NCBI GenBank assembly: GCA_023898385.1
Contig: CP060220.1
Span: 434,001 to 498,000, forward strand
Reading direction: 5' to 3'
Length of the DNA: 64,000 nt
From: Pseudobdellovibrionaceae bacterium
GTDB taxonomy: Bacteria; Bdellovibrionota; Bdellovibrionia; Bdellovibrionales; UBA1609
Shown: piece by piece, positions 15,861 to 23,509 of the stretch
Position numbering within the stretch: the stretch's first letter is position 1
Layout: each line of letters starts with the position of its first letter
Made by a program: the position numbers and the translations under genes
Notes under the pieces: generated by a model
Seen by the model: the letters and a program-made list of their open reading frames with translations, nothing else
Database searches by the model: none
What the model was told of the DNA's origin: nothing

Positions 15861-16022
15861 TTATTCGTTTTTTGGCCACATCCAATTCCTTTTTGGGCGC
15901 GGCCTGCCAATGTGTTTACCAGAAGCAATCAGATCCAAGAGTTCAGCCAGTCGTGCGCGAACGCTCAAGGGAGTTGATTCGATGTCTTTAAGTAATGACT
16001 GGTGAAGCCGTATAGCCTTCAT
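15861..16022 (-). CDS. short Gp49/HigB-toxin-like ORF, 53 aa
   Basis: This minus-strand frame (MKAIRLHQSLLKDIEST... ending WPKNE) stops 10 bp before the XRE antitoxin start. The stretch TPLSVRARLAELLDLIASG then KHIGRPRPKRN resembles the helical hairpin and L-x-G-x-P segment of Gp49/HigB-like RNase toxins. It lacks the beta-sheet catalytic half, since HigB is about 110 residues. It may therefore be a truncated toxin leaving an orphan antitoxin, or a small regulator. The resemblance is by eye and weak. Confidence 0.45.
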   Translation of the reverse strand: MKAIRLHQSLLKDIESTPLSVRARLAELLDLIASGKHIGRPRPKRNWMWPKNE

Positions 16023-16030
16023 TGTCAATC

Positions 16031-16073
16031 GTCATGTCATAAAAACATGACTATGTCAAATATTTATGACATA
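16031..16073 (-). promoter_or_regulatory. nested palindromic operators upstream of the XRE operon
   Basis: Three interleaved inverted repeats occur in 43 bp. They are GTCATG/CATGAC (16031-16036 with 16046-16051), ATGTCATAAA/TTTATGACAT (16034-16043 with 16063-16072, perfect 10 bp), and TATGTCA/TGACATA (16052-16058 with 16067-16073). The site directly precedes the minus-strand start at 16022. Multiple half-sites TGTCA suggest cooperative binding of the downstream XRE protein. Confidence 0.6.
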
Positions 16074-16136
16074 TGAAGATTGCTGCAGGCCAAAAGCTCA
16101 ACTTCGATCACTTAAGGCCGGGTGACGCTGCACCCT

Positions 16137-16565
16137 TTATTCATCGCAGAAGCGGGGGCTATCCAGCCACTCCACTAGGTCTTGATAGCGGGGTTCGCCA
16201 GGAATGAGATTGCAGCCTTGTGCTGCACAGAGATCATTTTCGGTGGACTTTTTAATGAAGTTTTCCTTCGGAATACTAAAGGCATACTTAAAAGAAATCT
16301 CAAGGTTATGATCGGCAAATGGAGGGTGGGCCAATCCGCCAACTTTGTGGCATGCAGCACAGTGGGGGATAAAGTAGGTGTCGAGCATATAGCGAAAGCC
16401 TTCTTCTCCACAGAGCTTTTCTGGCCGCGCACTCAAAGCGCCGGCGTCGCTGCCTTTATCGCTATGGCCCGAACAATTTTGAAAAAGAAAAAATAGAGCC
16501 CCCACCACCATGATAGTCACGGAGACTTGCCAGATTTTTGCCATTGTTGGTGGTCTGTTTGACAA
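16137..16565 (-). CDS. c-type cytochrome-like envelope protein, CxxCH motif
   Basis: A 142-residue protein with an N-terminal membrane segment (VSVTIMVVGALFFLFQNC) followed by a small domain with the haem-binding CAACHK motif near residue 70 and a distal DLCAAQGCN pair. The FQNC sequence after the hydrophobic stretch may be a non-canonical lipobox. Such short monohaem proteins resemble the cytochrome parts of larger outer-membrane or periplasmic proteins. Start is a TTG with AAGGGAAGGGG upstream; an ATG at 16544 is the alternative without one. No electron-transfer partner gene is adjacent. Confidence 0.65.
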   Translation of the reverse strand: MSNRPPTMAKIWQVSVTIMVVGALFFLFQNCSGHSDKGSDAGALSARPEKLCGEEGFRYMLDTYFIPHCAACHKVGGLAHPPFADHNLEISFKYAFSIPKENFIKKSTENDLCAAQGCNLIPGEPRYQDLVEWLDSPRFCDE

Positions 16566-16831
16566 CTTGATGCCCCTTCCCTTTTATAATTGTACCCCTT
16601 GTGGCCCCAGTGTCGCAATAACCTCTGTAAGTCGCCGAAATAAGTAGTCTATTTAATTTAGGCAAAAGCGAGCTTATTTTAAGGTTCAAGGGCCCAAATA
16701 TATTCTTGCAAAATCCTTGGCAGGCAGGGCTGACAATATGATAGCCTGAGTCGTTCTTGAAAAGAAAAAGCCAAACTTGTGGGTTGTTATTGCAGTAACG
16801 CACAACTTCAGGGAGAACTGAAAGGGAACCA

Positions 16832-17012
16832 AAGATTTATATTGATGCTGAGAATGACTTTGCATCGATTAAGATTAAAGACGGCGTTGAGGCCAAGTCG
16901 TATGAAAAAGATGGTTTTGTTTTTTTGCGAAGATGAAGCCGGAAATATCATAGAGATTCAGATTTTGAACCTCGAAGACCTGGCCAAATTGAAGTCAAAA
17001 AGGCTGGCTTAG
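16832..17012 (+). pseudogene. DUF2283-like gene with frameshift and lost start
   Basis: One frame reads KIYIDAENDFASIKIKDG and runs into a stop; after the T7 run at about 16919-16925 the neighbouring frame continues with CEDEAGNIIEIQILNLEDL. Together they match the DUF2283 pattern (YD.E.D..YI...DG... then D..GNIIGIEIL). Removing one T restores a single frame. The expected ATG before KIYID is also absent (CCA instead). It is most likely a pseudogene; slippage in the homopolymer or a sequencing error would be the alternatives. Confidence 0.5.
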
Positions 17013-17052
17013 TTTCTTAACGGGATGCCACGGACTAGTTTAGGAGGGGCGA

Positions 17053-18024
17053 ATGGCAGAGATTATCAAGTTTCCACTTCAAATTGAAAAACAAAAATCG
17101 GATAGCAACCGTTTGGACTTGAGCCCCGAAGAGATTCTTAAACGATTGCCGATCGATTCGGGGGCTTCGGGTCTCGACGTATTCAATGAAATTTTGTCAG
17201 CGCAAGTTGATGCACAAAACAACGCGCCGATTAAGGAATTTTTAGGTCTTTCGCCTAATCAAATGCGTCAAATCCACTACTCTCGTTTCGAGTTTGATAA
17301 TGAATTATTTCGCTTCAGCTGTGAAAGTAACGAGCAGTTGGGCGCTCCACCCATAGTAACTCATGCCCTGTATATAATGGAGAAAATAGCTGAGACTGAA
17401 GGTAGAATGCGCGCCACTCAGAAAGGCAACCTGCCGAAGGCTGTGGTACTGGAAATGTACGATAAATTTTTTGCTCGAGATGGATATGAATACTTTCGAC
17501 CCGGCCATGGCGAGGAAGATTCAATAGAAATCCATCGGACAAAATTTTTACTAAAAGAAAGTGGGTTCATAAAGATTCGATCTGGAAAATTCTCGCTGAC
17601 CCAGGCCGGACAGAAGATATTGGAAAGAAACAACCGGGTGGATCTTTATAAGCAACTTTTTTTAAGTTTTGCGAATAAATTGAATTGGGGGTATTTCGAT
17701 CGGTACCCCGATTTTGCTCTGATCCAGGCGAGCCTCGTGTTCAACTTACTTTTGATTCATAAAAACGCTAAGCAATGGGTGCGCGGGGAGGATATAGGCA
17801 AGGTATTTTTTCGCGCTTTTCCGATGATGGCCGAAGAAGAGTGTAAATCACACTTTGGACAGCCGGGCGATGACGTGGTTCACTCTTTTACAACCCGGTT
17901 CTTGCACCGGTTTTGTGCGCCCATGGGTTTGGTTGAATTAGAGGAGGAAGCTCCGATGGCCAGCTGCAATATTAGGCTTCGAGAGACTAACTTTTTTAAA
18001 GACTGTTTTGAATTCAAGGCTTGA
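17053..18024 (+). CDS. hypothetical protein, 323 aa
   Basis: A complete cytosolic frame with an AGGAGGGG Shine-Dalgarno sequence. The central part contains LGLSPNQMRQIHYSRFE and a winged-helix-like stretch (KFLLKESGFIKIRSGKFSLTQAG), then an aromatic-rich helical region (FANKLNWGYFDRYPDF). I recognise no named family. The winged-helix appearance suggests a nucleic-acid or regulatory role, but no catalytic motif is evident. Confidence 0.7.
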   Translation: MAEIIKFPLQIEKQKSDSNRLDLSPEEILKRLPIDSGASGLDVFNEILSAQVDAQNNAPIKEFLGLSPNQMRQIHYSRFEFDNELFRFSCESNEQLGAPPIVTHALYIMEKIAETEGRMRATQKGNLPKAVVLEMYDKFFARDGYEYFRPGHGEEDSIEIHRTKFLLKESGFIKIRSGKFSLTQAGQKILERNNRVDLYKQLFLSFANKLNWGYFDRYPDFALIQASLVFNLLLIHKNAKQWVRGEDIGKVFFRAFPMMAEEECKSHFGQPGDDVVHSFTTRFLHRFCAPMGLVELEEEAPMASCNIRLRETNFFKDCFEFKA

Positions 18025-18395
18025 GCTTTTTTGTGAATAGCGAGGTTGACAACTTCGTTCAAAACACTAGGGGCATCTATATGCGTGAGTTGGAATCGCA
18101 AAGAGACGCCCAGCAGTTTGGTGCGACGTAGGTCGAGATAATGTTGTGATCTGAGTTACCGCACCTTTGATCATGAATTCCCAAGCTGCGCGTCGGAGAA
18201 ACTAGAAATCTTCATTCGCGAATATAAAAAAGCTTGCTAGGTGTTTTTGCGGCGCCGAAAGCGAACTCCCAACTGCCATTAGGGGTTAAACTTCGTATCT
18301 TTTCAAATGGCCCTCTTAGTGACACAATAAATTAAATCAAAATTGAACCGAATCCCGAAGTGATATAAATTTAAGCCATGAGTTAGGGGGATGGG
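18025..18395 (+). other. intergenic, no gene seen
   Basis: This stretch contains no frame with a plausible start and length on either strand. The only notable element is the G-rich Shine-Dalgarno sequence (TTAGGGGGATGGG) at its end, which serves the GTG start at 18396. AT-rich stretches around 18330 could hold the promoter for that gene. Confidence 0.5.
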
Positions 18396-19655
18396 GTGGA
18401 TTCAACTGCGGCCATAACTAAGATCAATGACGACGCTTACAGTATTGGCAAAAACCTACGGCTATTGGGTAATTTGGCTTGGCCTGTTCAGTTGGAGCAG
18501 GAGTTTCTAAAAGCACTCGTCAATGACAAGGCCCATTTGCCTGAGGTGGTTTACGAAAAGGTTGATTATTCGTCTGAAAGAACTGCTCTTTCAAACCTGC
18601 TAAATTCTTTTACGCCCTCTGATCCCCTTGAAAAATACACCTATAAAACCATTCAAAGCTACATGGATATGATTGATCTGAATCATGCCATCGGCACCGA
18701 CTCGTTTACTGAACTGTCTAAACGAATTTTTGGCACTCCGGGTGATGCATTGCCGGCTTCCACGGTGAGCAATATCGATGCGGCTCGGCAGGTGGTGGAT
18801 ATGGCCCATGCCTTTGAGTTTCCTTACCTCAAAGAACCAGAAGTTTGCATCATGGCGGACTCAATTAAAGCCTACTTGGATCGCCGAATTTCTGGTGTGT
18901 TTCATGGTCAAGGGCCTGAGGTGGAAATCGTCACTGGTCTTGCGGCAAAGGCCACGGCCACGGGGCAAAAGGTGAGAATTCGGGCGGGCACTCACTTCAC
19001 TGAATACGACTTTAAACAATTGTTTTACCACGAAGTGATGATTCATTCTTTAACCGCAATCAATGGCTCCAAACAAAACGTCTTAAAGTGTATGGGGAGT
19101 GGGTCACTTCGAACCTTGAAAGCCCAAGAGGGGCTTGCGACTTTTTCTGAGGCCATTACAGGTTCTCTTGATATCAACCGAATGAAGCGAATCAGTTTGC
19201 GCATTTTGGCCATTGATCTGGCCCTTAAGGGTGCGAGCTTCAGAGATGTGTATCAGTTTTTCAAAGACAATGGGCAAAGTGTGCTTGAGAGTTACACATC
19301 CACGCAGCGAATTTTTAGGGGTGGCTACCCAGATAAAAACATTATCTTCACCAAAGATTGCATTTATCTTGATGGCCTGATGAATGTGCACACGTTGTTT
19401 CGATGGGCCATGAAACACAATCGAATGGAGCTGGCCCACCTACTTTTTTGCGGCCGCGTGAGTCTTGAAGATGTATTTGAACTCGAAGAACCTTATCGAC
19501 AAGGTATCATTGTGCACCCCGAGTTTTTGCCAGGCTGGTTTAAAAAAATTGAAGGCCTTGCGGGGTCGTTAATATTTTCTCTGCTTGCCAACGTGGTTCG
19601 AATTAACATTGATGGAATAGAGCATGGGGATAGGAAAGACAAGGTGCCTGGATGA
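18396..19655 (+). CDS. DUF1704 / QEGLA-motif protein (MATCAP-like zinc carboxypeptidase family)
   Basis: A 419-residue protein of the 'flavohemoglobin expression-modulating QEGLA motif' family (DUF1704). The eukaryotic relatives KIAA0895L/MATCAP are zinc tyrosine carboxypeptidases acting on tubulin. The metal motif is present as HEVMIH (His212, Glu213, His217), and the third ligand is Glu245 in the hallmark QEGLA. Downstream LSLEDV-type helices complete the fold. Length is typical. Start is GTG with GGGGGATGG. It stands alone, with a region of tandem repeats downstream, so context gives no substrate. Peptidase activity for bacterial members is an inference from the MATCAP relationship. Confidence 0.82.
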   Translation: MDSTAAITKINDDAYSIGKNLRLLGNLAWPVQLEQEFLKALVNDKAHLPEVVYEKVDYSSERTALSNLLNSFTPSDPLEKYTYKTIQSYMDMIDLNHAIGTDSFTELSKRIFGTPGDALPASTVSNIDAARQVVDMAHAFEFPYLKEPEVCIMADSIKAYLDRRISGVFHGQGPEVEIVTGLAAKATATGQKVRIRAGTHFTEYDFKQLFYHEVMIHSLTAINGSKQNVLKCMGSGSLRTLKAQEGLATFSEAITGSLDINRMKRISLRILAIDLALKGASFRDVYQFFKDNGQSVLESYTSTQRIFRGGYPDKNIIFTKDCIYLDGLMNVHTLFRWAMKHNRMELAHLLFCGRVSLEDVFELEEPYRQGIIVHPEFLPGWFKKIEGLAGSLIFSLLANVVRINIDGIEHGDRKDKVPG

Positions 19656-19773
19656 AATCGAATTTGTGGGGTACCGTTGGTCTTTACTGTTAACTGGATT
19701 CTCCGGCTGTTGAAAATTTTGGTGGCTAACGACTTGAAGTTGGGGAAGGCCTCTTGCGCGAAAAGCGGACACT

Positions 19774-20075
19774 TTGAAAGGGTTAAATAATCGGGGAGCC
19801 ACGAAAGTGTCGATGCGGCTCAAATCAAAATGGAGCTCTGTACTTATGCTTCTTATGTTATCACGCGGGGAGGGCCACTTGGAAGTCTTAGATGATTGGG
19901 CCGTCGTGAAGCAGTCGATGCGCCGCAAATCGAAATGGAACCGAGCACGTATGCTTATGTTTAGGGAGGGGCGCTTTGGGAGTCTTAGATAATAGGGCAG
20001 CTATGAAATCGTTGATGCGATGCAAATCAAAATGGAACCTGGTACCTTTGCTCGTTTTGATGACGGCGTCTGTGG
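19774..20075 (+). repeat. three tandem copies of a signal-peptide-coding segment
   Basis: Copies start at TTG codons at 19774, 19879 and 19976 (periods 105 and 97 bp). Each encodes a variant of the same N-terminus: KGLNNRGATKVSMRLKSKW, then EVLDDWAVVKQSMRRKSKW, then GVLDNRAAMKSLMRCKSKW. Each is followed by a hydrophobic stretch. Only the third is continuous with the mature protein at 20003-20479. The first two share a 72-codon frame that ends at 19992, in a different frame from the third. Confidence 0.75.
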
Positions 20076-20479
20076 GTTGGAGTGCTGAGGACACTTGCTT
20101 TTTCAAGCACTCGGGTATTGAGAAAATTCCTGGAGCTGAATTTTTGCCCGAATCGGTATGTCTATCGCAGGTGAGGTTTGAAGATAGGAGTTCAGGATTA
20201 TTTGTATCCATCGACGGTGATCCATTTGTTGGAGTTTATCCAGTGCAAGAGGTGACCCGTAAAGAGGATGTGATTAAATATATGACCTATTTGTATCGCC
20301 ATCCGTTTCAAACAAAAGGGCAGCCCATGGAGGCGACCATTCGTTTTTCACTAGATGTCCAAGCCAGCAGCAACGAGGTGGATTATCTATACTTGGCTTC
20401 AGAGTTTTTCGTGTACCACCCCGATGGTTCTCACGATGTTCATATTTACTATTATCGAAGAGAGAAAAAACAAGAATAA
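20003..20479 (+). CDS. small exported hypothetical protein
   Basis: A 158-residue exported protein: signal MKSLMRCKSKWNLVPLLVL... with cleavage near WSA, and a mature domain rich in beta-strands (DTCFFKHSGIEKIPG; MEATIRFSLDVQASSN; HDVHIYYYRRE). The ATG at 20003 has an AGGG site 6 nt upstream; the frame extends to a TTG at 19976 inside the tandem repeat. Two Cys near the N-terminus of the mature part may pair. Family unknown. Confidence 0.65.
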   Translation: MKSLMRCKSKWNLVPLLVLMTASVGWSAEDTCFFKHSGIEKIPGAEFLPESVCLSQVRFEDRSSGLFVSIDGDPFVGVYPVQEVTRKEDVIKYMTYLYRHPFQTKGQPMEATIRFSLDVQASSNEVDYLYLASEFFVYHPDGSHDVHIYYYRREKKQE

Positions 20480-20491
20480 GCACCTGAGTGC

Positions 20492-21244
20492 CTAAAGAAA
20501 CTTTGACGGCGCTAGATCCATGATTTTTCTAAATGCCTTACTCAGTCCGCCAGAACTTGAAAACCCTGTGGAAAGGGCCACGTCCAGCACCGAGGGCTTG
20601 TCAAAAACCATAGTGCATTTGGCGTGCATCACTCGAAGATTATTTCTGTACGCCGCTGGTGTGAGTCCGAAATCATCATGAAAAAATCGCGACATCACTC
20701 GATAGTTTATCTTAAGTTTTTCAGCGATCTCCTGGATAGGGTAATCTTGGCCAGGGTTGCTATCAATATAGCCCTTCACCCTCAAGCTCACGGCCGCAGG
20801 ATCTTTTTTATAGACAATGTTGCGGCCTTTCGGAAAGTCTTGCATAAAACACTTTACATCTTCTTCTGTGCTGATTGGTGACAATCCCTTCCGCGACATC
20901 AGATACGGGTTTTTAGGCACAGATTCAGGTAGAGGTGTACGTCCAATAAAGGCCGTCCACTCCAGTGGCCCGGGTTTGATCCTCCAGTGAATAACTGAAA
21001 AAGGCGGGAGAAAAAGGGCAGACGGACCTGTTTCGCTCAGCCATTGTCCTTGTGAGAAGACACAAACTTGGTTTTCTGAAAGGTCACCGAAAAACAACCA
21101 CCATTGCGGCCCCGCCACATCGGTGTGAACGGTCTCAGACAGCCAATGGTGGGTCCTCACAAGTTGAATGAGGTTGTCGTTCAAGGCCTTGTATGAGCTT
21201 TGATAGGATGGGCCGTTCACAATAGTGTCAGACACAAAAATCAC
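20492..21244 (-). CDS. AraC-family transcriptional regulator
   Basis: A 250-residue regulator with an N-terminal cupin-like sensor region and a C-terminal AraC double HTH. The segments DYPIQEIAEKLKINYRVMSRFF and SVLDVALSTGFSSSGGLSKAFRK are the two HTH units, followed by the usual P(S/T)KF terminus. Start is GTG. It is convergent with the small exported protein, and no enzyme operon adjoins it, so its regulon cannot be read from context. Confidence 0.88.
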   Translation of the reverse strand: MIFVSDTIVNGPSYQSSYKALNDNLIQLVRTHHWLSETVHTDVAGPQWWLFFGDLSENQVCVFSQGQWLSETGPSALFLPPFSVIHWRIKPGPLEWTAFIGRTPLPESVPKNPYLMSRKGLSPISTEEDVKCFMQDFPKGRNIVYKKDPAAVSLRVKGYIDSNPGQDYPIQEIAEKLKINYRVMSRFFHDDFGLTPAAYRNNLRVMHAKCTMVFDKPSVLDVALSTGFSSSGGLSKAFRKIMDLAPSKFL

Positions 21245-21397
21245 CTCGCTGCCTTTAAGGCTAAATGCCTCTCCAACCAGAGTCTAGGCCTGAGAGCAAA
21301 AAAAGCGGCGCAGCCAGGCTGCTTTCAGAAAAAATGTCCACTTTGGAGCGATGGTCGTACGCAATGAACGGCAAACTGAATGTATGAATAGCCGATT

Positions 21398-21622
21398 TCA
21401 GTGTGCCATCGATAAAAAAGGACCCATTGGTTTTACGGGAACGGTATAAATATTTATAGCGTAGAGGTCTTCAATGGGCTGATCAATGCCTTCATTAGTG
21501 AGCGGGAAAGTGCCAAAATGCATGGCAAGGCTTTTTTTGGCCTTTAAATCTAGGTGGGCCATTACGGCATCGTCAGGATTCATATTGTTTTCGCAAAGAT
21601 CAAGGGTGACGGCTACACTCAC
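21398..21622 (-). pseudogene. fragment of a NAPE-PLD/UlaG-type metallo-beta-lactamase-fold gene
   Basis: The segment NMNPDDAVMAHLDLKAKKSL then AMHFGTFPLTNEGIDQPIEDL matches the C-terminal part of N-acyl-phosphatidylethanolamine phospholipase D-like MBL proteins, including the conserved H.GTF. The N-terminal metal-binding half is absent and the ends do not match, so this is a remnant of about 50 recognisable codons inside a 74-codon frame. It lies in a stretch with other decayed genes. Confidence 0.6.
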
Positions 21623-21734
21623 ACGAACTCACTAATTTTAGAAATGTTTTGGTGGTTATATTTTTTCATGTAGCCTTCCAGTTTTTTGTATTTTATTGAG
21701 CTTTTGAAAACTTTTGGCCAAAAATCGGCCAATT

Positions 21735-22172
21735 TTACATAGCGTCCTTAAAGTCCAATTCAATCTCTGTCGTTAACTTAATATTCAATGCTTCTACAAC
21801 TTTTTGCAATCTCTCAATAGAAGCTCCATGATATTCGTTTCTTTCATCTCTTGAAACCTGGGCTTCACTCACGCCCAGTCTATCTGCTAAGTCTTTTTGC
21901 TTAAGGCCTTTAAAAATTCTTAACGCAACCAAGCTTCTTCCTAGGCCCGTGAGATTTTCAATAGGAGCAAAATCACCTCTTTTAAGCTTTTCATACTCCT
22001 CAACTTCTTCTTTAAGTTGAAAGGCGAAAGATAGTAGAGGATCTGTTGCTAGCTTAACTTGAGACTTTGTCATGCCTGCTTCTTTCATTTTAGCCTTCTG
22101 ACCTTCAATGGTTTGAAACTCTTTTTCCAGTCTTTCTTTTGCTTCTGAATACTCTTTATCTGTTTTAATCAT
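21735..22172 (-). CDS. XRE-family regulator, antitoxin of the nucleotidyltransferase pair
   Basis: A 145-residue protein with a coiled-coil N-terminal half (EAKERLEKEFQTIEGQKAKM) and a C-terminal HTH: GRSLVALRIFKGLKQKDLAD then RLGVSEAQVSRDERNEYHG. It overlaps the upstream nucleotidyltransferase gene by 8 bp, which is characteristic of toxin-antitoxin operons. It probably binds the palindrome at 22777-22793 (inference). The locus is clearly AT-richer than its surroundings. Confidence 0.75.
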   Translation of the reverse strand: MIKTDKEYSEAKERLEKEFQTIEGQKAKMKEAGMTKSQVKLATDPLLSFAFQLKEEVEEYEKLKRGDFAPIENLTGLGRSLVALRIFKGLKQKDLADRLGVSEAQVSRDERNEYHGASIERLQKVVEALNIKLTTEIELDFKDAM

Positions 22173-22746
22173 TTTTTGCCTCTCTTAAAACTTTCACGAT
22201 ACCTTTTGGTTTAAAATTGCTTCTCGATTGCCTAAAAGCCGAAGGAAAAGTCAATTCATGGCCAAATTCATCTGTGATACCTGAGTTCCAACCATTAATA
22301 TGTGGGTAAAACTCAACTCTATAAAGCAACCACATTGGAAGTTGTTTTTTTGGATATCCTCTATAAGCTTTTCTTGATTCCGGCGACCAGTCCCAAACCT
22401 TATGAGGGTCAATATCGTTTAAATCAGAAACCAGCTTTTCAAGTTTCACAAGGTCTTCTCGCTTAAAACCATTCAAGTGAGGATCAAAGTAGCCATCAAT
22501 ATCATTTGGGTGATCTTTATCCTCCACAAATGATCCATCTAGAAATATGTCCTCAACTCCAACGTCCCACAATTGTTTTGTTAAAACTTCCACTCGATTA
22601 ACAAGCTCACTTCTCCAGCCTTGATCCCAAGTTTCTGAACGGCCATCACCATTAACAAGAATACTGCTTCTAATTTCTTCAAAAGTAGCCTCATAAGTTT
22701 CTGGTTCTAAAAATCCATCTGCATTAAACTGGTTGGGTATTGCCAT
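22165..22746 (-). CDS. nucleotidyltransferase-like protein (DUF6932-like), putative toxin
   Basis: A 193-residue protein with the nucleotidyltransferase signature IFLDGSFVEDKDHPNDIDGYFD: GS followed by a D-x-D type pair (the Gly-Ser motif and Asp residues of the NTase active site). A second acidic/aromatic element is RVEFYPHINGW. NTase plus XRE pairs act as toxin-antitoxin or phage-defence modules in which the NTase modifies tRNA or a partner protein. The gene is first in a two-gene operon with the XRE protein. Activity is inferred. Confidence 0.65.
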   Translation of the reverse strand: MAIPNQFNADGFLEPETYEATFEEIRSSILVNGDGRSETWDQGWRSELVNRVEVLTKQLWDVGVEDIFLDGSFVEDKDHPNDIDGYFDPHLNGFKREDLVKLEKLVSDLNDIDPHKVWDWSPESRKAYRGYPKKQLPMWLLYRVEFYPHINGWNSGITDEFGHELTFPSAFRQSRSNFKPKGIVKVLREAKND

Positions 22747-22776
22747 AATTCTATCTCCAATTATATAAATAACATA

Positions 22777-22793
22777 TTTGTTAAGTTAACAAA
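22777..22793 (-). promoter_or_regulatory. palindromic operator of the NTase/XRE operon
   Basis: A perfect palindrome TTTGTTAA-G-TTAACAAA lies 30 bp upstream of the minus-strand start at 22746, inside an AT-rich promoter region. It is a natural site for autorepression by the XRE protein. Confidence 0.6.
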
Positions 22794-22866
22794 AGGGTTA
22801 TTTTTGGCTCTGGACTTAGGTATTCTAACTATATGTTTTTACAGAACTTTATTTTTAGTGGAGCTC

Positions 22867-23106
22867 TCAAATTGATGCATTTTGGATGAAAAATTGATTG
22901 TTGATAAGGTCTACCGACTTTTTACAGTTTTTTGTAGATGGCGACGGATTTTTTGTAGGCCTTGATCCGATATTCAATTTCAACCTTTTTCCCTGGATGG
23001 TGTTAGTCATTTTTTCTGTGGGCTTTTTCTTGCGAGCAAATACTTTTAAAAGCCCTTTGATTTCATCTAAAGAAAATCCAAGCGTTCTCAACCAACGAAT
23101 AGACAT
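22867..23106 (-). pseudogene. MerR-family regulator remnant, frameshifted
   Basis: The frame begins with IRWLRTLGFSLDEIKGLLKVF, the conserved second half of the MerR DNA-binding domain, but the first wing is missing. About 30 codons later the homologous coiled coil continues in another frame (EIEYRIKAYKKSVAIYKKL, ending near 22921). N-terminal loss plus a frame change make it a decayed gene. Confidence 0.55.
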
Positions 23107-23363
23107 TAAATAGCTCGGCTTAGGCCAATACGAACATCGTTGGTTTTGTCGCCTCGATGCAGAGGCATGGTCACAGCTTCAAGATTGAAGTCGTTTACAA
23201 AAAAACCAGTTCGACGTTTCTCCATAGTGAGCCCCATATCGCCTGTTTTTAAATCATAATCGCAAATCAAGTGGCACAGGCAGCCTACTCCAATGCATTC
23301 GGAATGTGATGTGTACGGAATGTATACACCACTCTTTGGGTCCTCCCAATGAAAAATTTTCTG
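23106..23363 (-). pseudogene. unidentified gene remnant without start
   Basis: A minus-strand frame of about 85 codons follows two stop codons and has no start (begins FQKIFHWEDPKSGVYIPY and ends NDVRIGLSRAI). It has coding-like composition with a Cys-containing stretch (SECIGVGCLCHLICD). Its end touches the start of the MerR remnant. I do not recognise the family. It may be the tail of a deleted gene. Confidence 0.3.
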
Positions 23364-23509
23364 GAATCATCAGATCTCTAACGGGGTTTAGGTGGGGGTT
23401 AGTTGAAAAAGGGGAGTGATTTAAAGGTTAAAGGCTTTTTTGTATCGCGACCTGATGGCATAAAAGTTGCTCAATTGCTGAGCATCTAGAGATTAAAGGA
23501 GTTCATCTC

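Noticed and set aside
19774..19992. 72-codon frame as an independent gene
   Set aside because: It consists of two degenerate copies of the signal-peptide segment of the next gene and has no mature domain.
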